NCBI GenBank assembly: GCA_025362825.1
Contig: JANYFF010000600.1
Span: 1 to 6,267, forward strand
Reading direction: 5' to 3'
DNA: 6,267 nt
DNA from: Polaromonas sp.
GTDB taxonomy: Bacteria > Pseudomonadota > Gammaproteobacteria > Burkholderiales > Burkholderiaceae_C
Part shown: positions 1-6,267 of the stretch, one piece after another
How the letters are laid out: the number at the start of each line of letters is the position of its first letter
Numbering within the stretch: position 1 is the first letter of the stretch
The notes under the pieces: model-generated
What the model was told of the DNA's origin: nothing
The model's database searches: none
What the model saw: the letters and a program-made list of their open reading frames with translations, nothing else
Translations under genes and position numbers: made by a program

Positions 1-3000
1 CCCGAGATGCTGCGCTCGTAGGCGGCGTAAAAGTTGCGCGAAAAGCGTTTGCCCAGCGTGACGGCGCCTTCTGCCGTGGTGCCGTCTGCGTTGCTTGATG
101 CACCGCGGTAAGACAACTCGTCCAGCCCCAGCGAGGCGGCCAGCCCGCCGGACATGCCGCCTTTGCTGCCCAGCAGGGCGATGGCGGCCTGCTGCAGCAG
201 GGCGGCTTCGGCGCCGCCGGTGGCTGATGCGCGACCGACGATGAGCCATGAGAGTTTTTCTGCATCGGGCAGTTCAGGCTCGGCATACAGGCGGACGCGC
301 GGCAACAGCGCCGTGCCGGTGATCTGCACGCCGACGCGCTGCGTGAGGTTGGGGCGTATGGCCAGGATGTCCAGTGAGGGGTTGTCGAGCGCGCCAGTAA
401 AGCGCAGCACGCCCTGCTCGATGTCGAGCCGCTGGCCGTAAGCGCGGTACTGGCCGCCGGATGTGGTGACGGTGCCGACCAGCCTCGCTTCGGTCAGTGC
501 GTTGCCGCCCAGTGCCAGCGTGCCGCGCATCAGCGTGTCTATGCCCTTGCCTTGGACCCTGAAGTCCTGGCCCAAGTCGAGCTGGACGGCTACCTTGAGC
601 GTGCGTTTGCCTTGCGGTGCTGTCGATGCTGCGGCTGTGGCGGTGGTCGTTTCTGCGGGTGCCTTTCTGCCGGCGGCAATGCCGGCACTTCCGCGTACCA
701 CCACGTCATCGCCCAGCTGCGGCGTGCCTTCTTCCGGCAGGATGATGCGGGCCTGGTCGACCTTCAGGGCGCCGCTGAATTCGGTCGCGGTGCCGTCAAG
801 GCGTGCCTGCAGCGTGCCCGACAGCGTTACCTGCCGGTCGCTGCGCAGGCTGGCGCGCAAGCGTTCCAGTCGGGCGTTGAGCTGCACCGCGGGCTTGCCG
901 TTAATCCAGGCGGCTTCGCCCTGCGCCGTGAACGTGCCGCCGGTGCCCTTGTCGCCGGCACCCTGCAGCGTGAATTCGCTGATGCGCATGCGGGTACCGT
1001 CAAGCGTGGCGCGCAGGCGGCCGCTGCCCAGCTCTATGCCATCGACGACGGAGCGCAGCGCCAGGTCGTTGGCCTGCAGGTCGCCCGTGAGTTGCGGGTT
1101 GGCGCGCGTGCCGCTGATCGTGATGTTGGCACCCAGCGAGCCGCGCAGCCGCCAGCCCGGCGGCGCCAGCACAGACCATACGCCGATGCGCGGCAGCTGC
1201 GCGCGCAACTGGCCTGCAAGAGGCGCATCTGCAGGCCAACTCCAGCTATCGGCGCCACCGGCGCCTGCCGGGGCGCGTGCCAGGCGGGTTTTGAGCTGGC
1301 CGTCGATACTGCCGGCGCGCTCGCTGTCCCAGTGCAAGGTCAGCGCCAGCGCATCGCCTGTGCTGTCAATCGCCAGGCTGGCCTGCCGCACACCGGCAGC
1401 CACGCGGACTGCGGTGCCTTGCGCGCCCTCGGCCTGCACGCTGATGTCGCCACTGCTACGGGTGAGGCGGGCTTTCAGGGCCAGCGTGTCAGCCAGCCGG
1501 GCGTCCCACTGGCCTTCAAAAACCATATTGCCCGACAAGCCGGCGCCGGCCATTTGCGGGCCGGCCAGCAGTTCAATCCAGGCCAGTGGCAGGCCGCTGA
1601 TTTTGCCGGCCGTGGTCAACTCGCCGGGGCGCCAGCGGACCGGTTGCCATGACAGCAGCGCCGTCGATGGCATCGCGCCCGTTGCAGCGCCGCCGGCGGG
1701 TCTGGGCGCTGTCAACACGGTCTCGCCAGCGCTGCTTTCAAACGCACCGCCTGCCGTGGCAGAAGACCACTGCAGAGACACATTGCCGCGCGTTGCCAGT
1801 TTCCAGGCGCCTGTACCAAGGGCAGGGTCTTCAACACTGGCTTCAAGCTGCTGCAGCACGCCTTGCCAAGCGGAAGCTGTGCGACCAGCGTCGGCAGCCA
1901 GTTGCACAGAATAGCGACGCGCGGCGTGCTCGGCCTGGCCCTTTGCGGCGAGCTGCATCTGGCTGAGGCGGCCTGAAAGCATGGCCTGGGCGGCACGCAA
2001 CCTGAAGGATTCAGTTATGGCTGCGGGCGATGTGCCGGTGCTGCGCCAATCAAGCGATGGCACTTCAAGCCGGGCCTGAAGGGATGGGTCAAGCCATCCG
2101 CCTTGCCAGCTGCCGCTGAGTTCTGCGTTGCCGCTGGCTGTGTGGGTCTGCAGCGCATCAAGCACTGCAGGTGGCAGGCCAGGCAGCTTTTGCAGCCAGC
2201 GCAATGCCGGGGCGATGTCTTTGCCCTGCACGGCGAACTCGCCTTTGCCGGTGCCTGCATGCAGGTCGCCCTGCACCTGCGCCGCCAGGCCCGGTGCATT
2301 CAGCGACACATTGCCCTTGCCGCCGCGGCTGGCGGGCTGTATTTCTGCCTGACCCGAGAGTTCTGCTTCGTCAGTGCGCACGCGCAGCGATGACAGCATC
2401 AGCGTGCCGCCAGCCTGGCTACCGTTCCAGCTGCCGCGTGCCTCGGCATCGCGCAGGCTGAGCTGCTGCAGCGCATTGCGGGCCGGCTGCTTGCCGCCGC
2501 CCAGCGCCTTGAGGCTGACTTCAAATGCCAGCGCGTCAGCGCGCCCCTGCAGGCTGGCCTGGCCGTCGAGCGGCAGCGCCGTAAAACCGGTGTGCAGTGC
2601 AGCCGGGTTGACGTGCCGAAGCGTGGCTTGCAGCTTCAATGGCGACTGCGTGCTGGTTGCGGTTGATGCGGCCGGCAAGCCTGCCGGGCCATCAGCAACG
2701 GCCCATTCGCCACTGGCCAGCAACTCGCCGCCGCCGAGCTGCGCTTTTAACGACCGTATGGTGACCAGGCCCGCATGCCATTGCCCTGTTGTGTTGAGCC
2801 GTTCAAGCGGCAGCCGATGCTGGTCCCATGGTCCTGCCAGCCGGTTGGCCAAATCCAGTTGCAGCAACCACGCCTGGGCAGCAAGGCTGGTCTTGGCAGA
2901 GCTTGTTGAGGTAGTTGCAGGTTTGACGCTGGCGCTGCCAGTGAGCAGCGTGTGCGGCGCATCGGGCCAGACAACGCCCAGGTCAAGGTCGCGAAAAACC

Positions 3001-3881
3001 GCGTCGGCTTGCGCCACAGGTAGCACTGCCCAGGGCGTAATCTGCGCAGTGATGCTGGCCCCAGGCTGGTTTGTCATGGCTGCTTCTGTAGCGGTCTTTG
3101 CCGTGCCTGCAGACGCGGGAGGAAGCTGCAGCAGGGCATTTACCAGAAATGCGGTCACTGGCCCGTTGGCCGTTGCTGAAAATGTCAGGGGGAAAACATT
3201 TTTACTGCCCGGTATGACCGCGCTGACGGTGCCCGACAGGCGTGCATCAAGGGTCAGCGGTGTATGGGCTGACAGACGAGCGCTGCCGCCGTAAACGCCG
3301 CTGGCAATCTGTGCATTGGCCAAGTCCAACGCATGCTGCTGGCCGTCAAAACCGTATTTTCCTGAAATCCCGGAAGCCGAAAAAGCCAGCCCACCCGCCC
3401 AGCGCAACTGGCCTGCGGCAAACGCATCGAGCGCTATATGCAGCGGCAGCAAGAGGTTGTCCGGCGGCCCGGCACTTGATTGCGTGTCAGCCGGACGCTG
3501 GTCATCGACAACGATGGTCGCAGCGTTGATGCGGTCGATTTTCAGCATTCCGCTCAGCAGTGCCCACGGCTGCCACGCCAGCGTGAGGTCGGTGGCATCA
3601 ACCCTCAAATTCCCCTGCTGCCAGACCAACCGGTCAATATGGCCGCCGCTGCGCAGCGAGCCGGTTGCATGTTCCGTTGTGAGCGGGCTGAAGGTCAATG
3701 GCGCCCAGGTCCTGGCCCAGCGAAGCGAGCTGGCCAGCGAGCCTTCGGTGCCCGACCACCACCACAGCGCACACAAAGCCAGGGCCAGCACCAGCAGCAC
3801 GGCCGTCAGCGCACGCATCACAGCCCTGGCGACCTTACCGGGCCGCCTGATGGTCGCGGGTCTGGCGGCAGGCTCCTGCAT
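1..3881 (-). CDS. tamB: Translocation and assembly module protein TamB (3' end outside window)
   Basis: Inner-membrane-anchored periplasmic protein of the AsmA-like/TamB family, partner of TamA in outer-membrane protein assembly and, in the wider family, phospholipid transport to the outer membrane. Reading the minus strand from the ATG at 3881 gives 1293 codons with no stop or frameshift down to position 3. Residues 1-23 are Arg/Lys-rich and residues about 24-42 form one hydrophobic anchor ending in three Trp; the next stretch (WSGTEGSLASSL) is typical of TamB. The middle is about 1000 residues of alternating polar/apolar strand-like sequence, as in the family's lipid-binding beta-groove, broken by Ser/Thr/Ala linkers. 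The C-terminal DUF490/TamB domain is clear: GGQYRAYGQRLDIEQG near residues 1143-1158, then DNPSLDILAIR, and EKLSWLIVGR at 1208-1217. E. coli TamB is about 1260 residues; from the family pattern I infer roughly 40-50 residues are missing here. I saw only one Cys (residue 37, in the anchor). The start overlaps the tamA stop. The function is inferred from family knowledge and the identification is near certain. Confidence 0.96.
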   Translation of the reverse strand, partial: MQEPAARPATIRRPGKVARAVMRALTAVLLVLALALCALWWWSGTEGSLASSLRWARTWAPLTFSPLTTEHATGSLRSGGHIDRLVWQQGNLRVDATDLTLAWQPWALLSGMLKIDRINAATIVVDDQRPADTQSSAGPPDNLLLPLHIALDAFAAGQLRWAGGLAFSASGISGKYGFDGQQHALDLANAQIASGVYGGSARLSAHTPLTLDARLSGTVSAVIPGSKNVFPLTFSATANGPVTAFLVNALLQLPPASAGTAKTATEAAMTNQPGASITAQITPWAVLPVAQADAVFRDLDLGVVWPDAPHTLLTGSASVKPATTSTSSAKTSLAAQAWLLQLDLANRLAGPWDQHRLPLERLNTTGQWHAGLVTIRSLKAQLGGGELLASGEWAVADGPAGLPAASTATSTQSPLKLQATLRHVNPAALHTGFTALPLDGQASLQGRADALAFEVSLKALGGGKQPARNALQQLSLRDAEARGSWNGSQAGGTLMLSSLRVRTDEAELSGQAEIQPASRGGKGNVSLNAPGLAAQVQGDLHAGTGKGEFAVQGKDIAPALRWLQKLPGLPPAVLDALQTHTASGNAELSGSWQGGWLDPSLQARLEVPSLDWRSTGTSPAAITESFRLRAAQAMLSGRLSQMQLAAKGQAEHAARRYSVQLAADAGRTASAWQGVLQQLEASVEDPALGTGAWKLATRGNVSLQWSSATAGGAFESSAGETVLTAPRPAGGAATGAMPSTALLSWQPVRWRPGELTTAGKISGLPLAWIELLAGPQMAGAGLSGNMVFEGQWDARLADTLALKARLTRSSGDISVQAEGAQGTAVRVAAGVRQASLAIDSTGDALALTLHWDSERAGSIDGQLKTRLARAPAGAGGADSWSWPADAPLAGQLRAQLPRIGVWSVLAPPGWRLRGSLGANITISGTRANPQLTGDLQANDLALRSVVDGIELGSGRLRATLDGTRMRISEFTLQGAGDKGTGGTFTAQGEAAWINGKPAVQLNARLERLRASLRSDRQVTLSGTLQARLDGTATEFSGALKVDQARIILPEEGTPQLGDDVVVRGSAGIAAGRKAPAETTTATAAASTAPQGKRTLKVAVQLDLGQDFRVQGKGIDTLMRGTLALGGNALTEARLVGTVTTSGGQYRAYGQRLDIEQGVLRFTGALDNPSLDILAIRPNLTQRVGVQITGTALLPRVRLYAEPELPDAEKLSWLIVGRASATGGAEAALLQQAAIALLGSKGGMSGGLAASLGLDELSYRGASSNADGTTAEGAVTLGKRFSRNFYAAYERSIS

Positions 3882-3883
3882 CA
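3879..3883 (-). promoter_or_regulatory. tamA stop / tamB start overlap (TGATG)
   Basis: On the minus strand the tamA TGA (3883-3881) and the tamB ATG (3881-3879) share one base in TGATG. No strong Shine-Dalgarno sequence precedes the ATG; the best is a GTGGGC about 10 bases upstream. The layout suggests that tamB is translated by re-initiation of ribosomes finishing tamA, which would tie TamB output to TamA. This start also gives TamB a basic N-terminus before its membrane anchor. A second in-frame ATG lies at 3818-3816 (residue 22), immediately before the anchor, and is less likely. Confidence 0.7.
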
Positions 3884-5788
3884 AAACACAAAGCCCACGC
3901 TGGTGTGCAACCTGAACGCCCGCACCTTGACGCCATAGGCCAGGTCAATTTGCAGAGGGCCAATCGGGCTTCTCCAGCGCACACCTGAACCTATGCCGAC
4001 GGCAGGGCGTATGTCCTGCGGCTTGTCGGCCACGCCGCCCACATCAACAAATACAGTGCTTTCCCATTCCGTCGGCAGGCCATTGCTGCGGATGGGGCGC
4101 TGCCACTCAACGCTGCCCACCGTCATGTACCTGCCGGGTCCAATGATGCCGTTGGGCAGGGTGATGCCAATGTCGCGGTAACCGTAGCCACGCACCGTGC
4201 TGTCGCCGCCGGTACGAAACAGCGCTGTGCTGGGCACGCGTGCCGTGTCGTTGGCACGCACGGCGCCGGCCTCGGCGCGCATGGCGATGCGGCCGGTCTC
4301 CAGTGAGTAGATGCCCAGCCAGCGGCCGACGCCCCTGATGTAGGGCTGGCGCTTTGCGTTCTGGCTGGTGCTGAGCGTGTAGCCGCCGCCCAGTTCAAAT
4401 CCCAGGCCGTAGCCCTTGCGCGGAAAGGGCAGGCTATCGAAGTAGCGGCCCGTCCAGACATAGTTGCCGCTGACGGCCGAGCCATCACCGGTGTCTGCAC
4501 TGGTATTGCCCAGCAGGCCGGTGCCCGAGACGCGGGCACGGTCGTACTGCACATAGATGTTGCGGTCAATGCGGTCGCTCGACTGCGTGCGGCCAAAACG
4601 CAGGCGCTGGTCGCGCGTGATCAGGCTGTTGTCGTCGATCCGCTCGTTGCGCGCCAGCGCGACCCAGCGCCAGTTGGCTTCATCGGGCATCGATGTCCAT
4701 TCGGTCTGGGCAAACGGTGACTTGCGCTCTAGTTGCAGTTTTGTTACGGCGCGCCAGTCGGTGCCTGGCACGCGGTTGTGGGTATGCTCAAGTGAAACGC
4801 GCGGGCCGCTGTCGGTGCTGGCGCCCACACCAAGCACCACCTTCTGCAATTTGGCCTCCCGCACCTGCACCTGTACCGGCACGGCCGCGGGGTCGTCTTC
4901 GGGATCGATAAAGATGTAGGCCGAATCAAAGTAACCACTTGACGCCAGCCGCTGCTGCGCCTCGGTCAACTGCTTCTGGTCATAGACCGCCCCCTGCTTT
5001 AGCTGGGCCAGCCTGGGAACCATCACCGGGTTGTAGTGCGTCATGCCCGTGACATCGACTCTGCCAAGATGGAACACCGGGCCGGAGTCCAGCCGGATCT
5101 TCAGGCCCGCGATCCTGCTTTCGGCATCCACGTCGGCCAGGCTTTCTGTCAGCTTGCCTGCCGGATAGCGGCGCGCCACCAGATCGCGCAAGGCTTGGGT
5201 TTTGGCGCTGTCCCAGCGGTCCTGGGTGAAGCGTTGGCCGGAGGGCAGTTGCCAGCCGCGTTCAATGTCGAGCCGCTGGGTTTTTGCATCAGCCTCCGGT
5301 GACGACGCAATGTCGCCGTCGAAAGCCACGGTGACCGTACCTACCAGGGTGGCCTGGCCTGGCTCGATGTTGATGGCAATGACCGGCCTTTGCGCGGCAG
5401 CGGTTTCACGCGCAATGCGGATCACCGGGCTGAAATAGCCGAGGGTTCCGGCAAGGTTGCGCACGTCGCGCTCCGCCAGCACTATCAGGCGCGCCAGCTC
5501 GGCATCGTCAAGGTCGGTCACGGCGCGGTAGCGTTGCAGCTCGATGTGTTTTTCAACCAGTTCGCGCAGTGCAGTGAAGCCCGGCGGGGTGCGCACGGCG
5601 ATGTCGAATGCGCTGGTGTTCGCCGGATTGCTCGCCGCAACCGTTTCAGTAGCGACTTCCTGCGCCAGCAAGGGCGGCGCATAGTGAAGAAAGGCGACCA
5701 GAAAAACAGCCATCGACGCAGTTTTCACAGCGCCAAAAAGGCTTTTGCCGACGGGGTTTTCAGGGCTAGGCGTACTCGAATGGATCAC
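3881..5788 (-). CDS. tamA: Outer-membrane translocation and assembly module protein TamA (Omp85/BamA superfamily)
   Basis: Outer-membrane barrel subunit of the TAM complex, which with TamB helps insert autotransporters and other outer-membrane proteins. The 635-residue frame starts at a GTG (5788) and stops with TGA at 3883-3881. A signal peptide is visible: Lys22, a hydrophobic core at about 26-41, and a likely cut after Ala42 (PPLLA/QE). Three POTRA domains follow at about 61-128, 135-235 and 238-313, the third containing LASSGYFDSAYI and a VQVQVREAKLQK strand. The rest (about 316-635) is a beta-barrel with the superfamily loop-6 motif VRGY at 532-535 and a terminal Phe (TSVGFVF), the usual barrel-assembly signal. 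E. coli TamA is 577 residues, so this protein is somewhat longer, partly through its long N-terminus. I saw no Cys. An alternative GTG start lies at 5728 (residue 21) and would give a more compact signal peptide; neither start has a clear Shine-Dalgarno sequence. BamA is excluded because that protein has five POTRA domains and because tamB follows directly. Confidence 0.95.
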   Translation of the reverse strand: MIHSSTPSPENPVGKSLFGAVKTASMAVFLVAFLHYAPPLLAQEVATETVAASNPANTSAFDIAVRTPPGFTALRELVEKHIELQRYRAVTDLDDAELARLIVLAERDVRNLAGTLGYFSPVIRIARETAAAQRPVIAINIEPGQATLVGTVTVAFDGDIASSPEADAKTQRLDIERGWQLPSGQRFTQDRWDSAKTQALRDLVARRYPAGKLTESLADVDAESRIAGLKIRLDSGPVFHLGRVDVTGMTHYNPVMVPRLAQLKQGAVYDQKQLTEAQQRLASSGYFDSAYIFIDPEDDPAAVPVQVQVREAKLQKVVLGVGASTDSGPRVSLEHTHNRVPGTDWRAVTKLQLERKSPFAQTEWTSMPDEANWRWVALARNERIDDNSLITRDQRLRFGRTQSSDRIDRNIYVQYDRARVSGTGLLGNTSADTGDGSAVSGNYVWTGRYFDSLPFPRKGYGLGFELGGGYTLSTSQNAKRQPYIRGVGRWLGIYSLETGRIAMRAEAGAVRANDTARVPSTALFRTGGDSTVRGYGYRDIGITLPNGIIGPGRYMTVGSVEWQRPIRSNGLPTEWESTVFVDVGGVADKPQDIRPAVGIGSGVRWRSPIGPLQIDLAYGVKVRAFRLHTSVGFVF

Positions 5789-5809
5789 GCGGCCCAGTTT
5801 ACTTGAGCA
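5789..5809 (-). other. 21-base gap between the VWA gene and tamA, with no visible promoter or terminator
   Basis: The gap is too short for an independent promoter and holds no hairpin with a T-run, so tamA is probably read through from the VWA gene. No AGGAG-like ribosome site is visible before the GTG at 5788; the nearest purine-containing stretch is CTGGGCC. The TAG of the VWA gene (5812-5810) is in the same reading frame as tamA, with no other stop in between, so stops alone do not exclude a CTG start at 5797. Confidence 0.6.
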
Positions 5810-6267
5810 CTACTTTGAGAGCAGGCGCATCGCCTCCTCAAGACCCTTGATGGTTAGCGGGTACATGCGCTGGTTGACTAGCTGTTGCATGACGCTGATG
5901 CTCTGACGGTATTGCCACACCCCTTGTGGCTCGGGATTGATCCAGGCGAACTTCGGAAAGGCGTTGGTCAAGCGCTGCATCCATTCGGCACCGGCTTCCT
6001 CGTTGTTGTATTCGACGCTGCCGCCGGGCTGCAGGATCTCGTACGGGCTCATGGTGGCGTCGCCAACAAAGATAAGCTTGTAGTCCTTGTTGTACTTGCG
6101 GATGATGTCCCAGGTCGGGAATTTCTCGGCGAAGCGGCGGCGGTTGTTCTTCCACATGAAGTCATAAACGCAGTTGTGAAAGTAATAAAACTCCAGATGC
6201 TTGAACTCTGCCTTGACGGCAGAAAACATTTCTTCAACCCTGCCGATGTGCTCGTCCATGGTGCCGC
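5810..6267 (-). CDS. VWA domain-containing CoxE-like protein, C-terminal part (5' end outside window)
   Basis: This is the C-terminal 151 or so residues of a von Willebrand factor A (CoxE-like) protein; family members are about 390 residues long, so most of the protein lies outside the window. The frame stays open to the edge: the codons before the ATG at 6259 are GGC ACC, giving GTMDEHIGRVEEMF, which matches the first metal-site loop of this family (usually preceded by DVG). The ATG is therefore almost certainly internal, not a start. Further in, numbering from that Met, are the strongly conserved FYYFHNCVYDFMWKNN (24-39), the strand and loop LIFVGDATMSPYEI (62-75, with Asp67 and Thr69 as possible metal-site residues) and FAWINPEPQGVWQYR (104-118). 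It ends with TAG at 5812-5810, 21 bases before tamA. Such proteins are commonly encoded beside MoxR AAA+ ATPases and are thought to act as metal-dependent adaptors or chaperone partners, probably in the cytoplasm. The precise substrate is unknown. Confidence 0.88.
   Translation of the reverse strand, partial: GTMDEHIGRVEEMFSAVKAEFKHLEFYYFHNCVYDFMWKNNRRRFAEKFPTWDIIRKYNKDYKLIFVGDATMSPYEILQPGGSVEYNNEEAGAEWMQRLTNAFPKFAWINPEPQGVWQYRQSISVMQQLVNQRMYPLTIKGLEEAMRLLSK

Noticed and set aside
463..1914. 483-residue plus-strand open frame, and an overlapping 366-residue frame at 552-1652
   Set aside because: Both lie fully antisense to tamB, whose minus-strand frame is continuous and carries recognisable family motifs. 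Their translations are Ala/Ser/Pro/Arg- or Gln/Ala-rich without any recognisable domain, as expected opposite a GC-rich gene.
2374..3294. 306-residue plus-strand open frame
   Set aside because: It is antisense to tamB, with biased composition (Ser, Ala, Arg, Cys) and no recognisable motif or ribosome site; it is a codon-bias shadow.
1..3881. tamB as a pseudogene, because no ordinary start-to-stop frame covers this region
   Set aside because: Manual reading shows one uninterrupted frame from 3881 to the window edge, ending with the expected two leftover bases; only the 3' end is missing.
3316..3915. 199-residue plus-strand open frame crossing the tamA/tamB junction
   Set aside because: It is antisense to the tamB N-terminus and tamA C-terminus, both securely identified; it has no domain signal.
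4123..4596. 157-residue minus-strand frame within tamA
   Set aside because: It is an alternative frame of the tamA barrel region with repetitive Ala/Ser/Pro/Thr composition; the tamA frame carries VRGY and the terminal barrel signal.
5731..5742. GCC-AAAAA-GGC inverted repeat as a terminator between the VWA gene and tamA
   Set aside because: The stem is only three or so base pairs, it lies inside the tamA signal-peptide coding region and has no following T-run in the direction of transcription.
5788..5812. Possible VWA-TamA fusion by readthrough of the TAG at 5812-5810, since both genes share a reading frame
   Set aside because: The shared frame has a one in three chance of occurring, there is no visible readthrough or recoding signal, and the product would put a signal peptide in the middle of a protein.
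5810..6259. A complete 149-residue small gene starting at the ATG at 6259
   Set aside because: The frame stays open to the window edge and the preceding Gly-Thr fits the conserved family loop, so this is the end of a longer VWA protein.

Overview
All coding capacity that I can support lies on the minus strand, and the DNA is GC-rich (by eye above 60%) with strong G/C preference at third codon positions. The proteins look like those of a betaproteobacterium, most likely Burkholderiales and perhaps Comamonadaceae. This placement rests on GC content, on the VWA protein lying next to tamA and tamB, and on the wording of the conserved motifs. It is an inference from memory of these families, not the result of a search.

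The transcriptional order runs from high to low coordinates. (1) Positions 6267 to 5810 hold the C-terminal part of a VWA-domain (CoxE-like) protein whose N-terminal portion lies outside the window. (2) After a 21-base gap comes tamA (5788 to 3881), encoding an Omp85/BamA-superfamily outer-membrane protein with a signal peptide, three POTRA domains and a C-terminal beta-barrel. (3) tamB follows with a one-base stop/start overlap at 3881. It stays open without interruption for 1293 codons to position 1 and leaves the window shortly before its expected end. It encodes the large inner-membrane-anchored periplasmic partner of TamA.

TamA and TamB together form the translocation and assembly module (TAM). 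TamB spans the periplasm from an N-terminal inner-membrane anchor, and its conserved C-terminal domain meets the TamA POTRA region at the outer membrane. The complex is known for roles in outer-membrane protein and autotransporter assembly, and TamB-like AsmA-family proteins for transport of phospholipid to the outer membrane. The VWA gene is so close to tamA that co-transcription is likely. VWA proteins of this kind usually work with MoxR-type AAA+ ATPases, so a MoxR gene may lie just outside the window.

I found no RNA gene, mobile element, CRISPR array, convincing promoter or terminator. The long plus-strand open frames opposite tamB are by-products of GC-rich codon use. The window is a well-formed housekeeping envelope-biogenesis operon. 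I did not find an undescribed system. The points most worth a second look are the VWA/TAM linkage, the degenerate metal-site motif at the window edge, the uncertain tamA start and the Ser/Thr/Ala-rich linkers in TamB.
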